Part shown: positions 7,763 to 14,623 of the stretch, piece by piece
Numbering within the stretch: the first letter of the stretch is position 1
How the letters are laid out: every line of letters begins with the position of its first letter
Assembly: GCF_023230885.1 (NCBI RefSeq)
Contig: NZ_JALNWM010000013.1
Span: forward strand, 1-25,934
DNA from: Desulfocurvus sp.
GTDB taxonomy: Bacteria; Desulfobacterota; Desulfovibrionia; Desulfovibrionales; Desulfovibrionaceae
Direction of reading: 5' to 3'
Length of the DNA: 25,934 nucleotides
Made by a program: the position numbers and the translations under genes
The notes under the pieces: model-generated
Database searches by the model: none
Told to the model about the DNA's origin: nothing
Seen by the model: only the letters and a program-made list of their open reading frames with translations

Positions 7763-9324
7763 CGCCGATCCTGCATGTGGAGGGCCTGAGCATCGGCTTC
7801 GGGCTGGCTCCGGTGGTGGAGGGCGTCGGCTTCTCCCTGGAGCGCGGGCGGATTCTGGGGCTTGTGGGCGAGAGCGGGTCGGGCAAGTCGCTCACCGCGC
7901 GCGCCCTCCTGGGCCTTCTGCCCGCCGGGGGGCGGGTGCTGTCCGGGCGCGTGGAGCTGGACGGCGTCGTCATCTCCGGCCTGGCCGAGGCGCGCATGCG
8001 CGAGCTGCGCGGCAGGCGCATGGCCATGCTGTTTCAGGATTCGCTGGGCAGTCTGAACCCCCTGCACCGCATCGGCAGGCAGATCGGCGAGGGGCTGGCC
8101 CTGCGCCGGGGCTGGAGGCCGTCCCGCGTCCGGGAGCGGGTGGCGGAGCTGCTCCGCCAGGTGGGCATGCAGGACGCGCCGCGCTACATGAACGCCTTCC
8201 CGCACCAGCTTTCCGGCGGGCAGCGGCAGCGCGCCATGCTCGCCCTGGCCCTGGCCGACGAGCCCGACGTGCTCATCGCCGACGAGCCCACCACGGCCCT
8301 GGACGCCGCCGTGCAGCGCCAGGTGCTGGACGCGCTGCTGGCCCTGCGCGGTTCCCTGTCCATCGTGCTCATCAGCCACGACCTGCCCATGATGCGCAGC
8401 GTGGCCGACAGCGTATGCGTCATGCGCCGGGGCCGCATCATCGAGGAGGGCGCCACGCGGCAGGTGTTCGCCATGCCCCGGCACCCCTACACCCGCATGC
8501 TGCTGGACGCGGAACCCTGCGAGCCCCCGGACCCGGTGGCGCCGGATGCCCCGGAGGTCCTCGCCGCCCAGGGGCTCGCCGTGCGCTATCCCCTGGGCGG
8601 CACCTGGCCGGGGCGGCCCGCCCGCTGGCTGGAGGCCGTGCGTGGCGTCTCGTTTTGCCTGCGCCAGGGGGAGTGCCTGGGGGTGGTGGGCGAGAGCGGC
8701 TCGGGCAAGTCGTCGCTGGGCCAGGCCCTGCTGCGCCTGATTCCGGCCTCGGGGCGTGTGGTCTTCGGGGGCGAGGACATCCTGGCCCTGCCGGAGGCCC
8801 GCCTGCGCCCCCTGCGCGCGGGGCTCCAGGTCGTCTTCCAGGATCCCCTGGCCTCCCTGAACCCCCGGTTCAGCGTGCTGGAATGCGTCGCCGAGGGGCT
8901 GGGCACCCGGCCGTCCAGCCCGGCGACCCAGGCCCGGGTCGTGGACGCCCTGGGCGAGGTGGAGCTGCCCGCGGACCTGCTGCACCGCTACCCCCACGAG
9001 CTGTCCGGCGGCCAGTGCCAGCGCGTGTGCATCGCCCGCGCCCTGGTCATGCGCCCCCGGTGCATCGTGTTCGACGAACCCACGTCCAGCCTGGACCGCA
9101 ACACCCAGTTCCAGGTGGTGGCGCTGCTGCGGGCGTTGCAGCTGCGCCACGGCCTGTCCAGCATCTTCATCACCCACGACCTCGCCCTGGTGCGCAGGCT
9201 CTGCCACCGGGTGCTCATCATGCACGACGGGCGCGTCGTCGAGTCCGGCCCCACCGGGGCGATCTTCTCCGCGCCGGAGCACGAGCACACCCGCACCCTG
9301 CTGCGGGCGGCCCTGCCCGGGTGA
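7759..9324 (+). CDS. yejF: YejF-type ABC transporter ATPase, two fused nucleotide-binding domains
   Basis: Predicted 521 aa, starting in an ATGA overlap with yejE. Two complete ABC domains are joined in one chain. The first has Walker A GESGSGKS (about 35-42), signature LSGGQRQR and Walker B VLIADEPTTALD. The second repeats GESGSGKS, with LSGGQCQR and CIVFDEPTSSLD. Each has its H-loop (LISHDLPM, FITHDLAL). After each core comes the oligopeptide-ATPase tail (HPYTRMLL, HEHTRTLL). It powers import through YejBE. The gene is the last of the locus and is followed three bases later by a hairpin. Confidence 0.96.
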   Translation: MTPILHVEGLSIGFGLAPVVEGVGFSLERGRILGLVGESGSGKSLTARALLGLLPAGGRVLSGRVELDGVVISGLAEARMRELRGRRMAMLFQDSLGSLNPLHRIGRQIGEGLALRRGWRPSRVRERVAELLRQVGMQDAPRYMNAFPHQLSGGQRQRAMLALALADEPDVLIADEPTTALDAAVQRQVLDALLALRGSLSIVLISHDLPMMRSVADSVCVMRRGRIIEEGATRQVFAMPRHPYTRMLLDAEPCEPPDPVAPDAPEVLAAQGLAVRYPLGGTWPGRPARWLEAVRGVSFCLRQGECLGVVGESGSGKSSLGQALLRLIPASGRVVFGGEDILALPEARLRPLRAGLQVVFQDPLASLNPRFSVLECVAEGLGTRPSSPATQARVVDALGEVELPADLLHRYPHELSGGQCQRVCIARALVMRPRCIVFDEPTSSLDRNTQFQVVALLRALQLRHGLSSIFITHDLALVRRLCHRVLIMHDGRVVESGPTGAIFSAPEHEHTRTLLRAALPG

Positions 9325-9326
9325 GC

Positions 9327-9359
9327 GGCGGCCCGCTGCCCCCGGCATCGGGCCGCCTT
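9327..9359 (+). terminator. hairpin after yejF, probable terminator
   Basis: GGCGGCCCG at 9327-9335 pairs with CGGGCCGCC at 9349-9357 (9 bp, 13-base loop), three bases past the yejF stop. Only two T residues follow, so termination may be partial. Position at the end of a six-gene run supports the role. Confidence 0.5.
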
Positions 9360-9924
9360 CATACCGTCGCCGCTAATCGCCCCAGAATACCGGTTTTCGG
9401 CTTTTCCGCCCCGGCGCTGGGCCGCCGCGCGGCCCGGGCGCGGGCTCCCGCCCGGGAGCCCGCGCCCGGCAGGGGCCGCCTTGCGCTCCGGGCCGCGAAA
9501 GGCCGGATTTGTGCGTATAACGTCGTTTCTTTTGGTTTTGGCCCCCTGCGGGGCCGGGCCGGACGCCAGCCCCCGGGAAGCCCTCTGGGGGGCTGGATTT
9601 TGGCTGTTGTCAAGAGCAAAGGGCTCCAGGGAGCGACATTCTCCAGTGTTCCGAAAAGATAAAAGGCATCAGCGTCCATAAGAGTGCGTTTGGTTGAGAT
9701 TGCCCTGTGGAAAACTTTTTGATGGATGTTCCACTTGACCTGCGGCAACCCTTGCCCGGTGCCCGTTCCCCGGGGGGTACGGGTTTTCGCGCCTTGAGAC
9801 GAATTCTCATTGATTAGAAGTGGTTGTCATGTTGGGGAGATGTGGGGAAAGCCTTTTGTGACGACCGTGCGACGCCGGATTCTCCCCGTTGCCCGGGGGC
9901 GGGATTCGGCCTAGAACACGCTCC
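9360..9924. other. hairpin-rich intergenic region upstream of dnaA-like gene
   Basis: No convincing gene lies here. It contains a perfect 17-bp inverted repeat (9434-9450 with 9453-9469, centre CC). A GGCCCC/GGGGCC hairpin spans 9540-9555. A 9-bp hairpin followed by ATTTT lies at 9566-9601. A 10-bp hairpin with one mismatch plus TTTT lies at 9762-9787. Between the last two, 9692-9750 can fold into nested stems: TTGCC/GGCAA (or GGTTG/CAACC) outside GTGGAA/TTCCAC. That suggests a small structured RNA or leader, but no strong promoter is visible. The last 250 bases are less GC-rich. Confidence 0.55.
9706..9714 (-). promoter_or_regulatory. candidate DnaA box
   Basis: On the minus strand this reads TTTTCCACA, which fits the relaxed DnaA-box consensus TTWTNCACA. 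It lies about 210 bases before the dnaA-like gene and could mediate autoregulation. I see only weaker partial matches nearby (for example TGTGGGGAA at about 9841), not the cluster expected of oriC. Confidence 0.4.
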
Positions 9925-11343
9925 ATGATGAACGCGTGGCCTCAGATACTGAATATCCTGGAAAAGACGGTCAACCCCGGCCTGTACCAGGTCTGGATCA
10001 AGCCCCTGGACGCAGAGGCCGCCGACGGACGGCTGGCCCTCTTCGCCCCCAACGCCTTCGTGGCCTCCTGGGTGCGCGACAGGCTGCTGGAGACCATCGC
10101 CGAGGCCGCCACGCAGGCCCTGGGCGCCCGCCCGAGCGTCGAGATTTCCGTGCGGCCCCGGGCCGTGCAGGCCGCTCCCGCCGCTCCCGCCGCCCCGGGC
10201 GGCAACGGCAGGGCGCAGGCCGCCCCGGCCCCCGCCGGGGGCAACGGCAAGGCCCCGGCCCCGGCCCGCGCCCCGCGCCAGGGCCAGCTCGGCCTGCCCA
10301 ACCTCGTGCCCCAGGGGCTGAACACCCTGTCCTGGCGCTTCGGCTTCGAGGACTTCGTGGTCGGCCCGAGCAACGAGCTGGCCTACGTCGCCGCCAAGGG
10401 CATGACCCGGGGCGTGCTGGACTGCGACCAGATGTTCCTCAACTCCGCCCCCGGCCTGGGCAAGACGCACCTGCTCCAGTCCATCGGCCGGGCCATGGCC
10501 CAGGCCAGCAACCGCTCCAACGCGCGCGTTGCGTACCTGACCGCCGAGGAGTTCGCCACGCAGCTCATCCTGTCCATCCGCTCCCGCGAGATGGAGCGCT
10601 TCAAGAACCGCTTCCGCGACAACGTGGACGTGTTGCTGCTGGAGGACATCCATTTCCTCCAGGGCAAGGAGCGCACCCAGGACGAGCTGCTGGAAACCCT
10701 GAAAGCCTTGCAGGACCGGGGCTGCAAGGTCGTCCTGTCCAGCTCGTTTCTGCCCCGCGAGCTCAAGGACGTGGACGACCATCTCGCCTCGCGGCTGTGC
10801 TCGGGCTTCCTGGCCACCATCGACCGCCCCTGCTACGACACCCGCAGGCGCATCCTGGAGAGCAAGGCCCGCCAGCACCAGGTGACCCTGCCGGGCGACG
10901 TGTCCGACTGCCTGGCCGAGCACCTCACCGACGACGTGCGCCAGCTGGAGAGCTGCCTGCAAAGCCTGGTGCTCAAGGCCCGCCTGCTGGGCGAGGCCAT
11001 TACCATGGACATGGTCGCCCAGGTGCTGCGCAACTACACCAGCACCGACACCGGGCGGATCAGCTTCCAGAAGATCCTGGAGCACATCTGCCGCAGCTTC
11101 GGCGTTGAGCCCTCGGCCCTGGCCTCCAAGAGCCGCCGCCGCGACATCGTGCTGGCCCGCAACACGGCCTTCTACCTGGCGCGCATGCACACCGACATGC
11201 CCCTCAAGCAGATCGGCGGCCAGCTCAACCGCCGCCACTCCACGGTGCTCAAGGGCATCACCAACGTGGAGCGCGAGATCCGCCTCCAGACGCCCCTGGG
11301 CCGCCAGATCGACTCCGTGGCCGGGCGCATCAAGACCCTCTAG
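9925..11343 (+). CDS. dnaA: divergent DnaA-family replication initiator protein
   Basis: Predicted 472 aa from ATG 9925 (ATG 9928 is equally possible); no clear ribosome site. Domain I is at 1-75, an Ala/Pro/Gly linker at about 76-125, the AAA+ ATPase at about 130-345 and the C-terminal DNA-binding domain beyond. The ATPase motif is NSAPGLGKTH (173-182), with Ser replacing the first P-loop Gly. Walker B is LLLEDIHFL with Glu-Asp at 240-241 where most DnaA have Asp-Asp. Sensor-2 Arg (VRQLES) and the SR arginine-finger region are kept. In the DnaA signature the usual GGRDHTTV is replaced by NRRHSTV (435-441), one residue shorter, with Arg for the base-contacting Asp. The gene stands alone, without dnaN, recF or gyrB. 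It may be a second DnaA paralogue rather than the main initiator. Confidence 0.88.
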   Translation: MMNAWPQILNILEKTVNPGLYQVWIKPLDAEAADGRLALFAPNAFVASWVRDRLLETIAEAATQALGARPSVEISVRPRAVQAAPAAPAAPGGNGRAQAAPAPAGGNGKAPAPARAPRQGQLGLPNLVPQGLNTLSWRFGFEDFVVGPSNELAYVAAKGMTRGVLDCDQMFLNSAPGLGKTHLLQSIGRAMAQASNRSNARVAYLTAEEFATQLILSIRSREMERFKNRFRDNVDVLLLEDIHFLQGKERTQDELLETLKALQDRGCKVVLSSSFLPRELKDVDDHLASRLCSGFLATIDRPCYDTRRRILESKARQHQVTLPGDVSDCLAEHLTDDVRQLESCLQSLVLKARLLGEAITMDMVAQVLRNYTSTDTGRISFQKILEHICRSFGVEPSALASKSRRRDIVLARNTAFYLARMHTDMPLKQIGGQLNRRHSTVLKGITNVEREIRLQTPLGRQIDSVAGRIKTL

Positions 11344-11370
11344 CGGGACACCCCGGCGCCGCGCCGACGG

Positions 11371-11423
11371 AAAAATCCAGGCTGCCTGTGTATGCGAGAT
11401 ACACTGCGCGTCCTGGATTTTTT
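11371..11423 (+). terminator. bipartite terminator after dnaA
   Basis: AAAAATCCAGG (11371-11381) pairs perfectly with CCTGGATTTTT (11412-11422). Within it, GTGTAT (11388-11393) pairs with ATACAC (11399-11404) around GCGAG, separated by an asymmetric internal loop. Six T residues at 11418-11423 form the tract, and the A-rich left arm would let it work in both directions. It starts 28 bases after the dnaA stop. Confidence 0.75.
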
Positions 11424-11693
11424 CGTTTCCCTGCATCTCGCCATATGGAGCGGCCTGCGCGGCCTGGGGTGCCGGGCGGCCTGGAGCGGCCTGCGCGGGC
11501 TGGGGGCGGGCGGCCTGCCGCCCCGTCTGCCCGGCCACCCGGCGCCGCCCCGGCCTTGGCCCCGGCCCGGCCGGGCCGCGCGCCCCGGCGGGCGCGTCGC
11601 GGCCCTCGGCGCGCCCCCCGGCTTGAGGCGGGGCCGTTTTTGCCCTACTAAGAGGGCTTGCATCCACGTTCCCCAATCCGCACGAGGCCAGAC
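11424..11693. other. GC-rich gap with direct repeat before selB
   Basis: No supported gene. A 24-base direct repeat with one mismatch occurs at 11446-11469 and 11482-11505 (core GGAGCGGCCTGCGCGG). The rest is simple GC-rich sequence made of Arg/Pro/Ala-type codons in all frames. The open frames that cross it start inside the terminator or run into selB in another frame, and none has a ribosome site. The selB ribosome site GAGG lies at 11684-11687. I could not identify a promoter. Confidence 0.6.
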
Positions 11694-13607
11694 ATGCCGG
11701 TTATCATGGGTACCGCCGGGCACATCGACCACGGCAAGACAACGCTCATCAAGGCCCTGACGGGCATCGACTGCGACCGCCTGAAGGAGGAGAAGAAGCG
11801 CGGCATCACCATCGAGCTGGGCTTCGCCTTCCTGGATCTGCCGGGCGGCGCGCGCCTGGGCGTCATCGACGTGCCCGGCCACGAGCGTTTCGTGAAGAAC
11901 ATGGTCGCCGGGGCTTCGGGGGTCGATTTCGTGCTGCTGGCCGTGGCCGCCGACGAGGGCGTCATGCCCCAGACCCGCGAGCACCTGGAAATCTGCACCC
12001 TGCTGGGCATCCGGCGCGGGCTGGTGGCCCTGACCAAGGCCGACGCCGTGGACGCCGACTGGCTGGAGATGGTCGAGGAGGACGTGCGCGGCTCCCTGGC
12101 CGGGAGCTTCCTGGAGGACGCCCCGGTCCTGCCCGTGAGCGCGCACACCGGCGCCGGGCTGGACGCCCTGCGCGCGGCCATCGCCGAGCTGGCGGCCCGG
12201 ACCACCGCCGCCCGCCCCGCGGACCTCTTCCGCCTGCCCGTGGACCGCGTGTTCACCATGCGCGGGCACGGTACCGTGGTCACGGGCACCCTGGTTTCGG
12301 GGCGCATCGCCGAGGGCGAGGAGGTGGTGCTTTTCCCCGGTGGCGCGCGGACCCGCGCGCGCGGCCTGCAATCCCACGGCCAGCCCGTGACCGAGGCGCC
12401 CGCCGGGCGGCGCACGGCGGTGAACCTCGCCGGGCTGGAGGTGGAGGACGTGGCGCGCGGCCAGGTGCTGGCCCGGCCCGGAACCCTTTTCCCCCAGACC
12501 CTGTGGGACGTGGAGCTGACCGCCCTGGCCTCGGCCGGGCGCGACCTCAAGCACCGCAAGGAGATCCATCTGCACCACGGCACCCGCGAGGTGCTGGCCA
12601 AGGTCCTGCTGCTGGACCGCGAGGCCCTGCGCCCGGGCGAGACGGCCCTGTGCCGCCTGCTGCTGCCCGAGCCCATGCCCGGGGTCTACGGCGACCGGGT
12701 GGTGCTGCGCTCCTTTTCGCCCCTGCGGACCATCGCCGGAGGCCGGATCATCGGGCCCCACGGGCGCAAGCTGCGCCGGGGAGACCAGGGGGCCCTGGCC
12801 CGGCTGCGGGCCCTGGCCGACGACGACCAGCAGGCCGTGCTCGCCGCGCAGCTGGCCCTGGCCGGGCCCGAGGGCGTGAGCCTGGCCGAGCTGCGCACCA
12901 TGTGCGCCCTGGAGGCCCGCGCCCTGGAGCGGCTCATGCAGCAGATGTGCAGCCAGGGCGCGGCCTACCTGGTGGACAAGGACGAGCGCACCCACGTTGC
13001 CGGGGAGGTCATGGAGGCGCTCATGGCCGGGGCCCTGGAGCGGGTGGCGGCCTTTCACCGCGCCGAGCCCATGAAGCAGGGCATCCTGCGCGGCGAGCTG
13101 GCCTCGTCCTGGGGCCGGGGGCTCTCCGAGCGGCTGGCGCATTTCGTGGTCGAGCGGCTGGTGCGCCGCGGCGAGCTGGTGGCCGAGGCCGAGACCCTGC
13201 GCCTGCCGGGGCACAGCGTGTCGCTGGCGGCGGATGCCCTGCGCCTGCGTACGGCCCTGGAGGACGCCTACCGCCAGGGCGGCCAGACCCCGCCCAACCT
13301 CAAGGACGTGCTGGAGCCCCTGGGCGTAACCGCCCGGGACGCGGCGCCGGTGCTGCGCCTGCTCCAGGAATCCGGGGAGCTGGTCAAGGTCAAGGAGGAC
13401 ATGTACTTCCACGCCCCGGCCCTGGAGGCCCTGCGGGCGCGGGTGGTGGCCTTTCTGGAGGAGAAGGGCGAAATGGGCGCGGCGGATTTCAAGACGGTCA
13501 GCGGCCTGTCGCGCAAGTACCTGATCCCCCTGCTGGAACAGTTCGACAAGGAGCGGCTGACCGTGCGCGTGGGCGATATGCGCGTGCTGCGGCGCAAGGA
13601 GAAATAG
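11694..13607 (+). CDS. selB: selenocysteine-specific elongation factor SelB
   Basis: Predicted 637 aa. ATG 11694 follows GAGG at 11684-11687, and the G-domain begins immediately (MGTAGHIDHGKTT, P-loop at 9-16). Further GTPase motifs are RGITIE (36-41), DVPGHERF (59-66) and TKAD (114-117). EF-Tu-like domains 2 and 3 follow to about residue 350. The C-terminal half holds the winged-helix repeats that bind the SECIS element, ending with SRKYLIPLLEQFDKE..TVR, a hallmark of SelB WH4. It delivers Sec-tRNA to in-frame UGA codons, so the organism makes selenoproteins. selA, selC and selD are not in the window. Confidence 0.97.
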   Translation: MPVIMGTAGHIDHGKTTLIKALTGIDCDRLKEEKKRGITIELGFAFLDLPGGARLGVIDVPGHERFVKNMVAGASGVDFVLLAVAADEGVMPQTREHLEICTLLGIRRGLVALTKADAVDADWLEMVEEDVRGSLAGSFLEDAPVLPVSAHTGAGLDALRAAIAELAARTTAARPADLFRLPVDRVFTMRGHGTVVTGTLVSGRIAEGEEVVLFPGGARTRARGLQSHGQPVTEAPAGRRTAVNLAGLEVEDVARGQVLARPGTLFPQTLWDVELTALASAGRDLKHRKEIHLHHGTREVLAKVLLLDREALRPGETALCRLLLPEPMPGVYGDRVVLRSFSPLRTIAGGRIIGPHGRKLRRGDQGALARLRALADDDQQAVLAAQLALAGPEGVSLAELRTMCALEARALERLMQQMCSQGAAYLVDKDERTHVAGEVMEALMAGALERVAAFHRAEPMKQGILRGELASSWGRGLSERLAHFVVERLVRRGELVAEAETLRLPGHSVSLAADALRLRTALEDAYRQGGQTPPNLKDVLEPLGVTARDAAPVLRLLQESGELVKVKEDMYFHAPALEALRARVVAFLEEKGEMGAADFKTVSGLSRKYLIPLLEQFDKERLTVRVGDMRVLRRKEK

Positions 13608-13692
13608 GGGAAACCCCCATTGCCCGCGCCTGCGGGGCGCGGTATGTTCTTCTTCGCGGTTCGCCCGGGTGGGCGCTGCCGCAATGGGTGTG

Positions 13693-13725
13693 GGCCGCCC
13701 CCTTCGGGGGGCGGCCTGTGTTTTT
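13693..13725 (+). terminator. intrinsic terminator downstream of selB
   Basis: GGCCGCCCCC (13693-13702) and GGGGGCGGCC (13707-13716) form a 10-bp perfect stem with a stable TTCG tetraloop, followed by TGTGTTTTT. It lies 85 bases after the selB stop and before the convergent gene at 13781. Confidence 0.85.
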
Positions 13726-13780
13726 GCGCGCGACGGGGCAGGGCGACATGCCCGGGGCGAAACGCCCGGGGCGCCCGGGG

Positions 13781-14239
13781 TCAGATGTTGCTCAGGCGGC
13801 GCACGTCGCGGCCCAGGGCCTCCTGGGCGCCATAGGCGCGCATGCATTCGGCCACGCATTCGGACAGGGCGTCCTTCAGGCGTTCGCGCGGCACCTGGCG
13901 CACCCGCGAGGAGAGGATTGCCCCGTTGTCCAGGGTCAGCTGCATGGAGAAGGCGGCCCAGGGCGTCCCGGGGCCGACCCGGTGGCGGGAGGGCGGGGTG
14001 CGTTCGGCGTGCAGGGTGGCGCTGGCGACGTTTCCGTGGCTGGCCAGGGCGCGGGTGACGGCCTGCTCCTCCTGGGCGGTCAGGGTCAGGCTGGCCGAGG
14101 CCGTGCGCGGGGTGTTCAGGGAAAAGCTCGCGCCGCGGGGCCCGGGCTGCCCCGCGAGGTTCCAGTTCAGCTGCCTGCCCAGGCCCAGGGCCAGCAGGCT
14201 CAGGATCAGGACGGCGGCAAGGATGCCCAGGGTCTTCAT
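13781..14239 (-). CDS. small membrane-anchored protein of unknown function
   Basis: Predicted 152 aa, not recognised. ATG (complement of 14237-14239) is preceded by a G-rich AGGGGGA about ten bases upstream. One hydrophobic N-terminal helix (about 4-22, GILAAVLILSLLALGLG) suggests a signal anchor or uncleaved signal. The rest is soluble, with a Thr/Ser-rich strand (ASASLTLTAQEEQAVTRAL), a probable central beta sheet and a C-terminal helix with two Cys (CVAECMRAYG). It stands alone between selB (convergent) and tRNA-His (same strand, upstream). Codon use is typical of the window, so I consider it a real gene, but function is unknown. Longer in-frame extensions would run through the tRNA and are not credible. 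Confidence 0.7.
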   Translation of the reverse strand: MKTLGILAAVLILSLLALGLGRQLNWNLAGQPGPRGASFSLNTPRTASASLTLTAQEEQAVTRALASHGNVASATLHAERTPPSRHRVGPGTPWAAFSMQLTLDNGAILSSRVRQVPRERLKDALSECVAECMRAYGAQEALGRDVRRLSNI

Positions 14240-14437
14240 GGCGGAACGGTCCCCCTGGCGGGCGCGCTGCGTCGGTTTTTCCCGTTTTTGGGGGCCGGAA
14301 CGGGCCTGTGCGGGGCGGCCGGGAGGCCTGCCGCCGGGGGGCGGCCTTCGGCCCCGCTCGGGCGGGAAGCCACGCGGCGCTTTTGTTTTGCCGCGGATGC
14401 GTATATACCCGGGGCGACGTTTCGGCGCAAGGATGGC

Positions 14438-14461
14438 AAAAGGCCCCGCCGAAGCGGGGCC
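14438..14461 (-). terminator. terminator of tRNA-His
   Basis: Read on the minus strand, GGCCCCGC and GCGGGGCC (14454-14461 and 14442-14449) form an 8-bp stem with a TTCG loop, followed by TTTT (14441-14438). It begins about ten bases after the encoded CCA of the tRNA. Confidence 0.85.
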
Positions 14462-14471
14462 TGTGCGTTCG

Positions 14472-14548
14472 TGGGGTGAGAGATGGGACTTGAACCCACG
14501 GCCACCTGGGCCACAACCAGGTGCTCTACCAACTGAGCTACTCCCACC
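14472..14548 (-). tRNA. tRNA-His (anticodon GTG)
   Basis: The 77-base minus-strand sequence begins GGTGGGAGTAGCTCAGTTGG and ends CTCTCACCCCA. The anticodon stem CCTGG/CCAGG closes the loop TTGTGGC, giving anticodon GTG. The T-arm has GGTTCAAGTCC. The extra 5' base (G-1) pairs with C73, the identity element of histidine tRNAs, and CCA is encoded. The acceptor stem contains one G-U pair. Confidence 0.97.
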
Positions 14549-14561
14549 GTGAAGGTGCAAA

Positions 14562-14590
14562 CGTCTACCGAAGGTTTCGGCTGCGGTCAA
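14562..14590 (-). promoter_or_regulatory. probable sigma-70 promoter of tRNA-His
   Basis: On the minus strand TTGACC (14590-14585) and TAGACG (14567-14562) are separated by exactly 17 bases. The -35 matches 5 of 6, the -10 only 3 of 6. The -10 lies 13 bases before the tRNA 5' end, leaving a short leader for RNase P. It overlaps the leader of the divergent murA gene. Confidence 0.45.
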
Positions 14591-14623
14591 GCCTTTTCAA
14601 CCCGCAACGTACGGAAAGCATCC

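Noticed and set aside
9359..9748. 129-codon minus-strand open frame before dnaA
   Set aside because: No ribosome site, non-host codon pattern at the start and low-complexity Arg/Pro tail; overlaps several hairpins.
9360..9924. oriC next to dnaA
   Set aside because: Only one good DnaA box and no box cluster or AT-rich unwinding element; no dnaN nearby.
11388..11760. Open frames of 87-122 codons between dnaA and selB
   Set aside because: They start inside the terminator, lack ribosome sites, and one runs into selB out of frame.
14472..14548. selC (tRNA-Sec) near selB
   Set aside because: The tRNA is standard length with anticodon GTG and a G-1:C73 pair, so it is tRNA-His.
13781..14590. 269-codon version of the small membrane protein
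   Set aside because: The N-terminal extension would be translated from tRNA-His; the true start is the Met at 14239 before the hydrophobic helix.
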